Assembly: GCF_900111675.1 (NCBI RefSeq)
Contig: NZ_FOHO01000001.1
Span: forward strand, 248,001-312,000
Reading direction: 5' to 3'
Length of the DNA: 64,000 nucleotides
Source of the DNA: Paracoccus homiensis
GTDB lineage: Bacteria; Pseudomonadota; Alphaproteobacteria; Rhodobacterales; Rhodobacteraceae
The position numbers and the translations under genes were made by a program. Below are positions 9,227 through 18,021 of the stretch, in pieces (positions within the stretch are counted from its first letter, which is position 1; each line of letters opens with the position of its first letter). Under the pieces are notes generated by a model. It saw nothing but the letters and a program-made list of their open reading frames with translations. It was not told the DNA's origin and did not search any database.

Positions 9227-9649
9227 TCAGTGGGCGGGACGAGGCGTTTCCCGAACACGGCTCAGCGCGTCCGAGGGCATCCACATCTTTTCCAGCTGAT
9301 AGAAATCGCGGACTTCGGGGCGGAACACATGGACAATGACATCATCCGTGTCGACCAGCACCCAATCGCCGGTATCCTTGCCTTCGACCCGTGCCGTGCG
9401 ACCGGTCTGCGCCTTGAAACGCTCGGCCAGATGCTCGGCGATGGCGCCGACCTGACGTGCGCTGCGGCCCGATGCGATCACCATGTGATCCGCCATGGCC
9501 GACCGCCCGCGAAGGTCGATGGTCACGATATCCTCGGCCTTGTCATCTTCAAGCGAGGTCACGATACGGGCCAGCAGCTGATCGCTTGTCAGCCCTTCGC
9601 CCGTGGTGGTCGCAGCCGGTCCACCGGCTGACGAGACGTCTTGTGACAG
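9227..9649 (-). CDS. rsfS: Ribosome silencing factor RsfS, probable CTG start
   Basis: The core DKAEDIVTIDLRGRSAMADHMVIASG through DWVLVDTDDVIVHVF is the RsfS/Iojap family, which binds uL14 and blocks 70S formation in slow growth. No ATG lies at the right place. A GTG at 9562 would remove the first helix (LTSDQLLARIVTSL) and has no ribosome binding site. Upstream the frame stays open to a TGA at 9665-9667, and the only good ribosome site, GGAGG, sits eight bases before a CTG at 9647-9649, giving a 140-residue protein. The CTG start is inferred from this spacing. A sequence error that destroyed a normal start is the alternative. Confidence 0.88.
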   Translation of the reverse strand: MSQDVSSAGGPAATTTGEGLTSDQLLARIVTSLEDDKAEDIVTIDLRGRSAMADHMVIASGRSARQVGAIAEHLAERFKAQTGRTARVEGKDTGDWVLVDTDDVIVHVFRPEVRDFYQLEKMWMPSDALSRVRETPRPAH

Positions 9650-9725
9650 GGTTGTATCCTCCGGTCAGCGCGCCGATCGCCCCCGGCGCAGGGGTCCCCT
9701 AAAGATAGCATCTTTTGCGCCCATC

Positions 9726-11081
9726 TCAATCATCCCCGGACGATTTGACGGGGCTTTCGCCGCGTTTTTCCGTGGATATCGCGATTTCGTCATTCATCAC
9801 ACGCACTTCGCGCTGCGGGAACGGGATCGAAACCCCGGCCTGCTTGAACGCATCCCACAGGGCCAGAAACACCTGTCCGCGCACATTCGTCAGCCCGGTC
9901 GAGGCATCCGCGATCCAGAAGCGCAGCACATAATCGACCGAACTGTCGCCGAACCCGGTCACCCAGCAGACCGGTTTGCGGTCGCGCAGAACGCGGCCCA
10001 CGGTCATCGCGGCCTCGATCGCAAGGCGGCTGACCTCATGCGGATCATCCCCGTAGGAGGCGCCGAAATTCAGGTCCAGCCGCACAAGGTCGTTGCTGTG
10101 GGACCAGTTGACCACCTGCCCCGTGACCAGATCCTCGTTCGGGATCAGGTATTCCTTGCCGTCACGGGTGACCACGCTGACATAGCGGGCGCCCAGTTCC
10201 TCGATCCAGCCGAAGGTGTCGCCAAGGCTGATGACGTCGCCCGGCTTCACCGATTTGTCCAGCAGGATGATTACGCCCGACACAAGGTTCGACACGACCT
10301 TCTGCAACCCAAAACCAAGGCCCACGCCGACCGCGCCGGAAAACACCGCAAGCCCGGTCAGATCAAAGCCGACGGCCTTCAGCCCGACGATCACCGCAAG
10401 GCTGAACAGCACCACCTGCAACAGCTTGGCCGTCAGCACCCGCATCGTCGGCGAAATCTCTTCGTTCTTCGCCAGCCGCCCGGCGATGGTCCGCGACAGG
10501 ATCCGCGCCCCCGAAATCATCAGCCCGGTCACCACCAGGGCCTTGAGAACCGTCAGCGCCGACAGGCGCAGATCGCCGATCGACAGCGCCAGACTGTCCA
10601 GAAACCCCGCAACCGACCCGGTCAGCCCGGTCAGATGCAGCGTGACCCAGATCCACGCGCCCCAGGTGACGACCCGGCGCATCAGCGGGTTGGCGATGAT
10701 GCGCGCCAGAAAGAAGATGCCCAGCCACGCCGTCGCAATCGTGGCCGCCAGCGCGATCAACTGGCTGCGCGACGGCCACGTCACCTCGCGCATGACCAAG
10801 ACCACGATCCAGGCCAGCAATGCGAAGCAGATCAAGGACATGCGCCGGTTGATCAGCAACCCCAGCCGCAGCCGCCATTTCGGCCAGTTGTCGCGGGTCC
10901 GCAGCCATTCGGTCAGCAGGCGCGATCCGATGCGCCCCCCCGCCCATGACACCACGACCAACCCGGCGACGGCCAGCAGCTGATACAGGCGGGTGGGGAT
11001 CAGCAGCGTTTCCAGAAACAGGATCAGGCGCGTCCACACGCCCTGCGCGGCATCGACGACATCGGGGTTCAGCTGCTCCAT
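9726..11081 (-). CDS. MscS-family mechanosensitive ion channel
   Basis: A 451-residue inner membrane protein. Several hydrophobic segments (YQLLAVAGLVVVSWAGG, MSLICFALLAWIVVLVM, LIALAATIATAWLGIFFLA, ALTVLKALVVTGLMISG and one near LLQVVLFSLAVIVGLKAVG) precede the pore-lining helix AVGVGLGFGLQKVVSNLVSG. The MscS beta domain follows with VKPGDVISLGDTFGWIEELG and YLIPNEDLVTGQVVNWS. Such channels open under membrane tension after osmotic downshock. The ATG at 11081 follows AAAGGA; an earlier in-frame ATG at 11114 lacks a good site. It is larger than E. coli MscS, with extra N-terminal helices. Confidence 0.9.
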   Translation of the reverse strand: MEQLNPDVVDAAQGVWTRLILFLETLLIPTRLYQLLAVAGLVVVSWAGGRIGSRLLTEWLRTRDNWPKWRLRLGLLINRRMSLICFALLAWIVVLVMREVTWPSRSQLIALAATIATAWLGIFFLARIIANPLMRRVVTWGAWIWVTLHLTGLTGSVAGFLDSLALSIGDLRLSALTVLKALVVTGLMISGARILSRTIAGRLAKNEEISPTMRVLTAKLLQVVLFSLAVIVGLKAVGFDLTGLAVFSGAVGVGLGFGLQKVVSNLVSGVIILLDKSVKPGDVISLGDTFGWIEELGARYVSVVTRDGKEYLIPNEDLVTGQVVNWSHSNDLVRLDLNFGASYGDDPHEVSRLAIEAAMTVGRVLRDRKPVCWVTGFGDSSVDYVLRFWIADASTGLTNVRGQVFLALWDAFKQAGVSIPFPQREVRVMNDEIAISTEKRGESPVKSSGDD

Positions 11082-11168
11082 CGCGGTCCTTTCCGGCTTG
11101 GGCCGATACCTCATGCAAGCAGCAGCGCGTTATTGCGTCAACGGTCGGGGCGGCTTACATAGCCAGTC

Positions 11169-11284
11169 ATGACTGGGTTCATCTATTTCGACATCCATGA
11201 CCGCGCCCGTCTGCCTGCACGGTTTCATGGCGAGGCGCTCTGCGTCACCGCGCGACTGTGATCGGCTGCGCGACCGGCGCAGCC
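11169..11284 (+). promoter_or_regulatory. Possible leader ORF plus hairpin upstream of leuC
   Basis: In the 249-base gap before leuC there is a 30-codon frame (ATG 11169, TGA 11259-11261) that ends ALCVTARL. It is followed at once by a perfect 8-base stem GGCTGCGC (11264-11271), loop GACCG, GCGCAGCC (11277-11284). The layout recalls a leader-peptide attenuator, but the frame has only three Leu codons, there is no T-run after the hairpin and no ribosome site before the ATG. It is reported as a weak candidate only. Confidence 0.25.
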
Positions 11285-11330
11285 TGACCCTGTTGCAAAC
11301 CCAATCGTAGCATAGCCGAAAGCCACAGCC

Positions 11331-12758
11331 ATGACCGACCCTACCCAAGCGCCGCGCACTCTTTACGACAAGATCTGGGATGCGCATGTCGTCGACCGTC
11401 AAGATGATGGAACCTGCCTGCTGTATATCGACCGGCATCTGGTCCATGAGGTGACCAGCCCGCAGGCCTTCGAAGGTCTGCGCATGACCGGTCGCAAGGT
11501 CCGCAGCCCCGAACGCACCATCGCGGTGCCGGACCATAACGTGCCGACCACGCTGGACCGTGAAAAAGGCATCGACAACGCGGAATCGCGGGTGCAGGTC
11601 GATGCGCTGGACCGCAACGCCCGCGAATTCGGCGTGAACTATTACCCGGTCAACGACATCCGCCAGGGGATCGTGCATATCGTCGGTCCCGAACAGGGCT
11701 GGACCCTGCCCGGCATGACCGTCGTCTGCGGCGACAGCCACACCGCGACGCATGGCGCCTTCGGCGCGCTGGCCCACGGCATCGGCACCTCCGAGGTGGA
11801 ACATGTGCTGGCCACGCAGACGCTGATCCAGTCGAAATCGAAGAACATGAAGGTCGAGATCACCGGCCGCCTGGCGCCGGGCGTCACCGCCAAGGACGTG
11901 GTTCTGGCGATCATCGCCGAAACCGGCACCGCGGGCGGCACCGGCCATGTGATCGAATATTCGGGCGAGGTGATCCGCAACCTGTCCATGGAAGGCCGGA
12001 TGACCATCTGCAACATGGCGATCGAAGGCGGCGCACGCGCCGGCCTGATCGCGCCGGATGAAACCACCTTCAACTATGTCAAGGGCCGCGCCCACGCCCC
12101 CAAGGGCGCCCAGTGGGAAGCCGCAGTCGCATGGTGGAAGACCCTGTTCAGCGATACCGACGCGACCTGGGACAAGATCGTCACGATCCGCGGTGAAGAC
12201 ATCGCGCCGACCGTCACCTGGGGCACCAGCCCCGAGGACGCATTGCCCATCACCGCCCGCGTTCCCGCCCCCGAGGATTTCAAGGGCGGCAAGGTCGACG
12301 CGGCCCGCCGCTCGCTGGAATACATGGACCTGACGGCAGGCACGCCGCTGACCGAAATCGCCATCGACGCGGTGTTCATCGGGTCCTGCACCAACGGCCG
12401 GATCGAAGATCTTCGCGCCGCAGCCGACGTGCTGCGCGGCCGCAAGCTGGCGCAGGGCGTGCGCGGCATGGTCGTGCCCGGATCGGGCCTCGTTCGCGCC
12501 CAGGCCGAGGAAGAAGGTCTGGACCAGATCTTCAAGGATGCAGGCTTTGAATGGCGGCTGGCCGGCTGTTCGATGTGTCTGGGCATGAACCCCGACCAGC
12601 TGGCCCCGGGCGAGCGTTGCGCCGCCACCTCGAACCGCAATTTCGAAGGGCGTCAGGGCTACAAGGGCCGCACCCATCTGATGAGCCCCGCCATGGCCGC
12701 CGCCGCGGGCGTTGCAGGCCATCTGGTCGATATCCGCGAGGCCTTCACAGTCGCGTGA
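11331..12758 (+). CDS. leuC: 3-isopropylmalate dehydratase large subunit LeuC
   Basis: A 475-residue aconitase-family protein that, with LeuD, isomerises 2-isopropylmalate to 3-isopropylmalate in leucine synthesis. It starts [12 protein letters not shown], as expected. The [4Fe-4S] cluster ligands are the Cys in [16 protein letters not shown] (near residue 347) and the pair in [20 protein letters not shown] (near 408-411). Substrate-binding segments [13 protein letters not shown] and [15 protein letters not shown] are intact. Length and motifs are full. It is followed by its own terminator, and leuD lies 1.6 kb downstream, separated by two unrelated genes. Confidence 0.97.
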   Translation: MTDPTQAPRTLYDKIWDAHVVDRQDDGTCLLYIDRHLVHEVTSPQAFEGLRMTGRKVRSPERTIAVPDHNVPTTLDREKGIDNAESRVQVDALDRNAREFGVNYYPVNDIRQGIVHIVGPEQGWTLPGMTVVCGDSHTATHGAFGALAHGIGTSEVEHVLATQTLIQSKSKNMKVEITGRLAPGVTAKDVVLAIIAETGTAGGTGHVIEYSGEVIRNLSMEGRMTICNMAIEGGARAGLIAPDETTFNYVKGRAHAPKGAQWEAAVAWWKTLFSDTDATWDKIVTIRGEDIAPTVTWGTSPEDALPITARVPAPEDFKGGKVDAARRSLEYMDLTAGTPLTEIAIDAVFIGSCTNGRIEDLRAAADVLRGRKLAQGVRGMVVPGSGLVRAQAEEEGLDQIFKDAGFEWRLAGCSMCLGMNPDQLAPGERCAATSNRNFEGRQGYKGRTHLMSPAMAAAAGVAGHLVDIREAFTVA

Positions 12759-12795
12759 TTCGCCCCGAATCGCGCAGGCTGGACTGCCATTAAGC

Positions 12796-12831
12796 AAGCC
12801 GGGACCCGTATTGGCGGATCCCGGCTTTTTT
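12796..12831 (+). terminator. Rho-independent terminator after leuC
   Basis: An inverted repeat AAGCCGGGA (12796-12804) and TCCCGGCTT (12819-12827) with a 14-base loop is followed by a run of T to 12831. It lies 38 bases after the leuC stop, which means leuC is not simply co-transcribed with the genes between it and leuD. Confidence 0.88.
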
Positions 12832-12858
12832 GATTCAACCCTGACGGGATAACACCTG

Positions 12859-12872
12859 CCTATTTGAATAGG
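12859..12872. promoter_or_regulatory. Operator-like dyad upstream of the VPLPA-CTERM gene
   Basis: CCTATT-TG-AATAGG is a 6-2-6 inverted repeat, itself enclosed by CTGCC and GGGCAG (12856-12880 region). It lies about 115 bases before the start of the sorted surface protein gene, in the most AT-rich intergenic stretch nearby. This is consistent with a dimeric regulator site or a small RNA hairpin. No factor is known. Confidence 0.35.
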
Positions 12873-12985
12873 GAGGGCAGTTTTATTGGACGCAACGTTA
12901 TTCGGGTGCTAATTTTTGAAAGGGTCGGTCAGCTGTAACGAGTGCTGCCCCGTGCGATAATGAGTCTCACCTGGAGGTGTTTACA

Positions 12986-13615
12986 ATGAAACTTAAGAAT
13001 CTTGCTGTAGCGACCGCTGCTGCCGCCCTTCTGGCGACCGGCGCCAGCGCAGCTTCGCTAAGCCTGATCGGCAGCGGCTATGCAAGCCAGACGATCAGCA
13101 ATTACGATCTTGCGCCGAACCTGAACGGCCAAACGGTCACTTACCTGACCGGCGCTGCCAAGGGTACGACCAACGGTCTGTATCTGGACGGTGCCGCCAA
13201 GATCACATACACGTTCATCGGGTCGGAAGCCGGCAACCTGAACTATTCGGCCTCGGCTGCGAACAGCTGGTCGATCTTCGAAACCGACGACATCGGCACC
13301 ACCCGCATGTCGACGCAGCTGTCCTCTGGCCTTCTGAAGTTCAGCTTTGAAACCGACGAGCCCGTCGTGAACCAGGGCGAAATCCGCAACCACGGCGTCG
13401 CCGTGCCGAACAGCCCGGATTTCGCAATCGGTTACTACACCGACGGCACCTCGTGGTACGCGATGTTCGACGACCTGGCCCAGAACGACCGCGACTTCGA
13501 CGATTTCGTTCTGCGGATCGACATTGCACCGGTTCCGATCCCCGCTGCGGGCTTCCTGCTGCTGGGCGGTCTGGGCGCGATGGGCGCAGTCGCCCGTCGC
13601 CGCAAGAAATCGTAA
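12986..13615 (+). CDS. Secreted protein with VPLPA-CTERM-type sorting signal
   Basis: A 209-residue protein. It has a Sec signal peptide (MKLKNLAVATAAAALLATGASA), a beta-rich middle with many Ser, Thr and Gly residues, and a C-terminal tripartite tail: VPIPAAGF, a hydrophobic stretch LLLGGLGAMGAVA and the basic end RRRKKS. This tail is the VPLPA/PEP-CTERM type, recognised by exosortases that cut it and attach or release the protein at the cell surface, often with exopolysaccharide. No exosortase gene is in the window. The ATG at 12986 follows GGAGGT with ideal spacing; the GTG at 12977 overlaps that site. Its place between leuC and leuD is odd. The function of the surface domain is unknown. 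Confidence 0.8.
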   Translation: MKLKNLAVATAAAALLATGASAASLSLIGSGYASQTISNYDLAPNLNGQTVTYLTGAAKGTTNGLYLDGAAKITYTFIGSEAGNLNYSASAANSWSIFETDDIGTTRMSTQLSSGLLKFSFETDEPVVNQGEIRNHGVAVPNSPDFAIGYYTDGTSWYAMFDDLAQNDRDFDDFVLRIDIAPVPIPAAGFLLLGGLGAMGAVARRRKKS

Positions 13616-13640
13616 TAGATTTCAAAACATTCCATGAATT

Positions 13641-13666
13641 AGCCCCGCCAGATCGCGGGGCTTTTT
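13641..13666. terminator. Rho-independent terminator between convergent genes
   Basis: AGCCCCGC (13641-13648), loop CAGATC, GCGGGGCT (13655-13662) and then TTTT form a strong hairpin 26 bases after the VPLPA-CTERM gene. The convergent membrane protein gene ends at 13671, so the hairpin may serve that gene too, although its T-run favours the rightward direction. Confidence 0.9.
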
Positions 13667-13670
13667 CATG

Positions 13671-14261
13671 TCATATCCATAACTCTTTCCGGCGAGTACG
13701 CGACCCCAACAAAATAAGAATGGCATTGCCCGCGATTAAGAATAAACCCGCGTTCTCAAATAGAAAATTATTCGGAATTCCAAATTGACCGACACCCAGA
13801 ATCCGGTCGATATGATGAAAGCTCAACGCACGGGCCATCACGAATACCAAAAGAATTATCGTTCCGATCAACGCGATAGCGTGCATGCGCAATTGCCCCC
13901 GCAACTGCCACAGCCCGACCGACATCGCCGCAATACCCGCGACGGCGATCCCGCCCAGAAAGATCAGCTGCACGACCCGGCGTTGACCATACCAGCCCTG
14001 CGCCTGCGCAAGGCATTTCCCGGTCGCGGTCAGTGCCGATTGCAGGTCCAGCTGCTTGTTCACCGCCAGCGCCAGCAAAAGCATCGCCAGCACCGCCCAG
14101 AAACGTCCGCCGCCATCGCCGCGCAGTTTGCGCCAGACGGCCACGCACAGCCCGCCCGCGATCAGATAGGACAGCACGGTCAGCCACCCGGTCACATTCG
14201 GATCGCCGATCTTCGGCGACCATGATCCGAACACGCATTCAAGCACGGCTGAATGTTCCAA
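13671..14261 (-). CDS. Five-helix integral membrane protein found beside leuD
   Basis: A 196-residue protein with about five hydrophobic segments: GWLTVLSYLIAGGLCVAVW, FWAVLAMLLLALAV, VVQLIFLGGIAVAGIAAMSVGLW, AIALIGTIILLVFVMARA and NAGLFLIAGNAILILLG. Between helices two and three is NKQLDLQSALTATGKCLAQAQGWY. As far as I recall, relatives of this protein sit at the same place next to leuD in other Rhodobacteraceae and are sometimes misnamed isopropylmalate isomerase for that reason; nothing enzymatic is visible. The start is probably TTG at 14261, seven bases after GGAG; a GTG at 14246 is the alternative. It is transcribed away from leuD. The last third has lower GC than its neighbours. Confidence 0.7.
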   Translation of the reverse strand: MEHSAVLECVFGSWSPKIGDPNVTGWLTVLSYLIAGGLCVAVWRKLRGDGGGRFWAVLAMLLLALAVNKQLDLQSALTATGKCLAQAQGWYGQRRVVQLIFLGGIAVAGIAAMSVGLWQLRGQLRMHAIALIGTIILLVFVMARALSFHHIDRILGVGQFGIPNNFLFENAGLFLIAGNAILILLGSRTRRKELWI

Positions 14262-14342
14262 TTGCGTACTCCACAAGATATGTTGCGCGCAGACTAGTCC
14301 CTGCGCCCTGCACGGGCCAGTCACCATGACACGAGGATCACG

Positions 14343-14948
14343 ATGGATAAGTTCACATCCCTGACCGGAATCGCGGCGCCGATGCCGCTGGTCAATATCG
14401 ACACCGACATGATCATCCCCAAGCAATTCCTGAAGACGATCAAGCGGTCCGGGCTGGGCGTGAACCTGTTCGACGAGCTGCGCTATGACCGCGACGGCAA
14501 CGAGATCGCGGATTTCGTTCTGAACCAGCCCGCCTATCGCGAAACCCAGATCCTTGTCGCCGGTGACAATTTCGGCTGTGGATCGTCCCGCGAACATGCG
14601 CCCTGGGCCTTGCTGGATTTCGGCATCCGCTGCGTGATCTCGACCAGCTTTGCGGACATCTTCTTCAACAACTGCTTCAAGAACGGCATCCTGCCGATCA
14701 CCCTGCCGCAGGACGTGATCGACATCCTGATGGATGATGCACGCAAGGGCGCGAATGCCCGCATGACCGTCGATCTGGAAAACCAGACGGTCAGCACCTC
14801 GGACGGGCAGGAATTCCGGTTCGAGATCGACCCCTTCCGCAAGCACTGCCTGCTGAACGGGTTGGACGATATCGGGCTGACGATGGAAAAGGCCCCGGCC
14901 ATCGGCGATTACGAAAGCCAGATGGCACAGGCGCGGCCCTGGGTCTGA
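14343..14948 (+). CDS. leuD: 3-isopropylmalate dehydratase small subunit LeuD
   Basis: A 201-residue swivelling subunit of the LeuCD isomerase. It has the start [33 protein letters not shown], the [15 protein letters not shown] substrate loop, and [17 protein letters not shown]. The length is that of the family. GAGG ahead of the ATG is a good ribosome site. It is separated from leuC by the VPLPA-CTERM and membrane protein genes, so it probably has its own promoter in the 81-base gap shared with the divergent membrane protein gene. Confidence 0.97.
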   Translation: MDKFTSLTGIAAPMPLVNIDTDMIIPKQFLKTIKRSGLGVNLFDELRYDRDGNEIADFVLNQPAYRETQILVAGDNFGCGSSREHAPWALLDFGIRCVISTSFADIFFNNCFKNGILPITLPQDVIDILMDDARKGANARMTVDLENQTVSTSDGQEFRFEIDPFRKHCLLNGLDDIGLTMEKAPAIGDYESQMAQARPWV

Positions 14949-15056
14949 CCTGTCTGGCCCTGCGCGATGTGTCGCCATGACCTTGCGCGGGGCACTTGGG
15001 ATCGCCGATGGCGGGCGATCTTGGCAGGCAGCAGCCTGTCTGCCATATCTTTGCGC

Positions 15057-16139
15057 ATGATGCCTTGCTGGCCCTTGAAAACCCTGCCGATCCTGACACG
15101 CGCTGCGGGGGTCGCCCTGCTGCTTCTGGTGGCGGCGGTGGCGCATCCCGCCGATGCCGACACGCCCATCCGCATCGCGACCTACGATCCCGGACTTAGC
15201 CGCAAGGGGCCGGGACTGCTGCTGCGCGACATCACCAAGGGCGCGCCGCAGGTGATCGCCGCAGCCCAGGTCATCGCCGCCGCGCAGCCCGATATCATCC
15301 TGCTGACCGGGATCGACTGGGATGCGGATAACCGCGCGCTGACAGCCTTTGCCACGCTGCTGCGGGATCAGGGGCTGGACCTCCCGCATCATTTCGCCGC
15401 CCGCCCCAATAGCGGCATGGCGACCGGGCTGGATCTGGATCAGGACGGACGGCTGGGCGAGGCCGACGATGCGCAGGGCTGGGGCCAGTTCACCGGCCAG
15501 AACGGCATGGCGGTTCTGTCACGCCTGCCGATCGCCGGGGTAACGGACTATTCCGACGTTCTGTGGCGCGACCTGCCCGGCAACCTGATGCCCGCAACCC
15601 CCGACGCGATCGCCCGAACGCAGCGTCTGTCCTCGACCGCGCATTGGGATCTGCGCATTCAGACGGCGGGCGGGCCGCTGCACCTTCTTGCCTGGGCCGC
15701 CACCCCGCCGGTGTTTGACGGCCCCGAGGATCGCAACGGCCGTCGCAACCATGACGAGGCCGCGTTCTGGCTGACCCACCTGCCCGACGCACCCTTTGTC
15801 TTGCTGGGCAACCCCAATCTGGATCTGATCGATGGCGAGGGGCGTCCCGACGCGATGCAACGCCTGATCGCACGGGCCCAGGATCCCGGACCGCGCGGCG
15901 ACTGGCAGCCACCGCAAACGGGGGCGAATGCCGCGCAACGGGGCGATCCGGCGCTGGACACGGCCAGTTTCGACGCCGAAAGCCCGGGGAACCTGCGGGT
16001 GGATTACATTCTGCCGGCGACCTCGCTTGTCGTCACCGATAGCGGCGTTCTTTGGCCCGCACCCGACGACCCGCTGGCCCCGGCGGTCGAGGCCGCATCC
16101 GATCACCGACTGGTCTGGGTGGACGTGATCTATCCCTGA
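15057..16139 (+). CDS. Exported endonuclease/exonuclease/phosphatase-family protein
   Basis: About 360 residues. The N-terminus has a hydrophobic signal (TRAAGVALLLLVAAVAHPADA). The mature part has the layout of the EEP superfamily: IRIATYDPGLSRKGP, the QPDIILLTGIDWD strand, NGMAVLSRLPI, FVLLGNPNLDLIDGEGR and the terminal SDHRLVWVDV with the catalytic Asp-His pair. The usual NxN/E metal residues are altered (ATYDPG, LTGIDWD, LGNPNLD), so catalysis is not certain. An 18-base tandem duplication encodes VIAAAQ twice near residue 68. The start is chosen at the ATG pair 15057/15060; no strong ribosome site is seen. The stop overlaps the convergent bioA stop by ten bases. Confidence 0.72.
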   Translation: MMPCWPLKTLPILTRAAGVALLLLVAAVAHPADADTPIRIATYDPGLSRKGPGLLLRDITKGAPQVIAAAQVIAAAQPDIILLTGIDWDADNRALTAFATLLRDQGLDLPHHFAARPNSGMATGLDLDQDGRLGEADDAQGWGQFTGQNGMAVLSRLPIAGVTDYSDVLWRDLPGNLMPATPDAIARTQRLSSTAHWDLRIQTAGGPLHLLAWAATPPVFDGPEDRNGRRNHDEAAFWLTHLPDAPFVLLGNPNLDLIDGEGRPDAMQRLIARAQDPGPRGDWQPPQTGANAAQRGDPALDTASFDAESPGNLRVDYILPATSLVVTDSGVLWPAPDDPLAPAVEAASDHRLVWVDVIYP

Positions 16140-17368
16140 AAGGACGCGATCGCATCCCATGCCAGATCCAGATCCTCTTCGGTCACGCAATAGGGCGGAA
16201 GGACATAGACGGTATTGCCCAAGGGGCGCAGAAGAACACCTTTTTCCATGAAATGCGCGCGCATGCGGGGGCCGGTTTCCGCCAGATAGCCGCCATCGCG
16301 CACTTTCAGATCCAGCGCGGCGACGGTGCCCCACTGGCGCGGGTTTTCGAACCGGTCATCCGCAGCCAGCCGCGCCAGACGCGCCGATTGCATCGCGCCC
16401 AGATCGTCCAGCCGCGATTGCATCGGGCTGTCCTGCCACAGCCGCACCTGCGCCAATGCCGCCGCGCAGGCAATCGGGTTCGCGGTATAGCTGGACGAAT
16501 GATAGAAGGTCCGCGTCCGATCGGTCGAGCAATGCGCGTCGAAGATCCGCCCGCTGGCAAGGGTCGCGGCCAAGGGCACCACGCCACCGGTCAAGCCCTT
16601 GCTTGTGCACATGATGTCCGGCGCGATCCCGGCATGATCGCAGGCCCACAGCCGCCCCGTGCGGCCCCAGCCGGTCATCACCTCATCGGCGATCAGCAGC
16701 ACATCATGGCGATCACAGATCTGGCGCAGCCCCGCCAGCACGGTCGCCGGATACATCCGCATCCCCCCCGCGCCCAGCACAAGGGGTTCCAGGATCAGCG
16801 CGGCCATCTGCCCCGATTTCGCCAGCGCCTCGAACGCGTCCAGCGTGTTCTGTCCGTCGCCTGCGGGAAATGGCAGACGGTCCACGGCGAACATCAGCGG
16901 ATCATAGGCGGCGTTGAAGACGCCACGTTCGCCCACGCTCATGGTGCCGATGGTGTCGCCGTGATAGCTGTCCTCGATCACGGCGATCCGGTGGCGGCCA
17001 TCGCCTTCGTGTCGCCAGTAGCCAAGGGCCATCTTCAACGCGACCTCGACCGCGGTCGAGCCGCTGTCACTGTAAAACACATGATCCAGCCCGGCGGGCG
17101 CCATGCCGACCAGTTCGGTGGCCAGTTCCTCGGCCGGGGCGTGGGTCAGACCGGCAAAGATCACCTGATCCAGGCTTTCGGTCGCCTCGCGGATCGCCTG
17201 CACGATCTGCGGCTGGCGATGCCCATGCGTCACGACCCACCAGCTGGACACCCCGTCCAGCAGGCGGCGGCCATCGGCGGTTTCCAGATAGGCACCTTCG
17301 GTCCGGGTGATCTGCGGCGGCTGCGGTTCGGTCGCGTGCTGAAAGAACGGATGCCAGACGGCGCTCAT
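16130..17368 (-). CDS. bioA: Adenosylmethionine-8-amino-7-oxononanoate aminotransferase BioA
   Basis: A 412-residue fold-type I PLP enzyme that converts KAPA to DAPA using S-adenosylmethionine as amino donor. The N-terminus has WHPFFQHATEPQP, and GVSSWWVVTHGHRQP is characteristic of BioA. SYHGDTIGTMSVG, ADEVMTGWGRTG and the PLP-lysine segment CTSKGLTGG are all present. It is the last gene of bioB-bioF-bioD-bioA and overlaps bioD by four bases (ATGA). Confidence 0.96.
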   Translation of the reverse strand: MSAVWHPFFQHATEPQPPQITRTEGAYLETADGRRLLDGVSSWWVVTHGHRQPQIVQAIREATESLDQVIFAGLTHAPAEELATELVGMAPAGLDHVFYSDSGSTAVEVALKMALGYWRHEGDGRHRIAVIEDSYHGDTIGTMSVGERGVFNAAYDPLMFAVDRLPFPAGDGQNTLDAFEALAKSGQMAALILEPLVLGAGGMRMYPATVLAGLRQICDRHDVLLIADEVMTGWGRTGRLWACDHAGIAPDIMCTSKGLTGGVVPLAATLASGRIFDAHCSTDRTRTFYHSSSYTANPIACAAALAQVRLWQDSPMQSRLDDLGAMQSARLARLAADDRFENPRQWGTVAALDLKVRDGGYLAETGPRMRAHFMEKGVLLRPLGNTVYVLPPYCVTEEDLDLAWDAIASFQG

Positions 17369-18021
17369 GCGAAATCCCCTTTGTCAAAACCCTGCGCCAT
17401 GGCGGCTTGCAGGCTGTCGCGGGTCAGCGTGGGCAGTATCGGCAGACGCCCCAGAACGCGGACGCGGCCGATCTGCCCGATGGTGGCGATATTGTCGGGA
17501 TTGTCCTCGCCGATGAAGGCCACGCCATGCACCGGCACGCCCCGCGCGCGCAGGCTTTCCAGCGCGGTCAGGCTGTAGCTGATCGTGCCAAGCCCGGTCC
17601 CGGCCGCCAGGATCACGGGGATCTGCCAGCGCGCGAACAGATCGGCGAACAGGACCTGACGCGTCACCGGGGCCAGAACGCCGCCCGCGCCCTCGATGAT
17701 CAGCGCATCATCTGCGGGCGGGTCGATCCGGTCCGGATCGATGCTGATGCCGTCAAGCTCCGCCGCGCGATGCGGCGACAGCGGTTGGGTCAGCGCCCAG
17801 GTTTCGGGATAGCTCCGCACAGCGGCCAGCCTTGTGATCACATCGGCATCGGTATCGGGCAGCGGATGCTGTGCCTTGCCGATGGCGGCATTGGGCAGGT
17901 TGCCGGCCACCCCGGTCTGAAGCGGCTTCCAGTAGTCATATCCCAGAAAGCCGCACAGCCCTGCCGACAGAACCGTCTTGCCGATATCGGTGCCGGTTCC
18001 GGTGATCACATATCTGGCCAA
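17365..18021 (-). CDS. bioD: Dethiobiotin synthetase BioD
   Basis: A 218-residue P-loop enzyme that closes the ureido ring of dethiobiotin from DAPA, CO2 and ATP. The ATP loop is GTGTDIGKT (residues 8-16), followed by YWKPLQTG and the EGAGGVLAPV motif. The gene overlaps the end of bioF by 16 bases and its stop overlaps the bioA start, consistent with translation from one message. Confidence 0.95.
   Translation of the reverse strand: MARYVITGTGTDIGKTVLSAGLCGFLGYDYWKPLQTGVAGNLPNAAIGKAQHPLPDTDADVITRLAAVRSYPETWALTQPLSPHRAAELDGISIDPDRIDPPADDALIIEGAGGVLAPVTRQVLFADLFARWQIPVILAAGTGLGTISYSLTALESLRARGVPVHGVAFIGEDNPDNIATIGQIGRVRVLGRLPILPTLTRDSLQAAMAQGFDKGDFA

Noticed and set aside
13671..15392. Reading the leftward membrane protein as a 573-residue protein starting beyond leuD
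   Set aside because: The extra N-terminal part is antisense to leuD and the EEP gene; the real protein begins near 14261 after a GGAG site.
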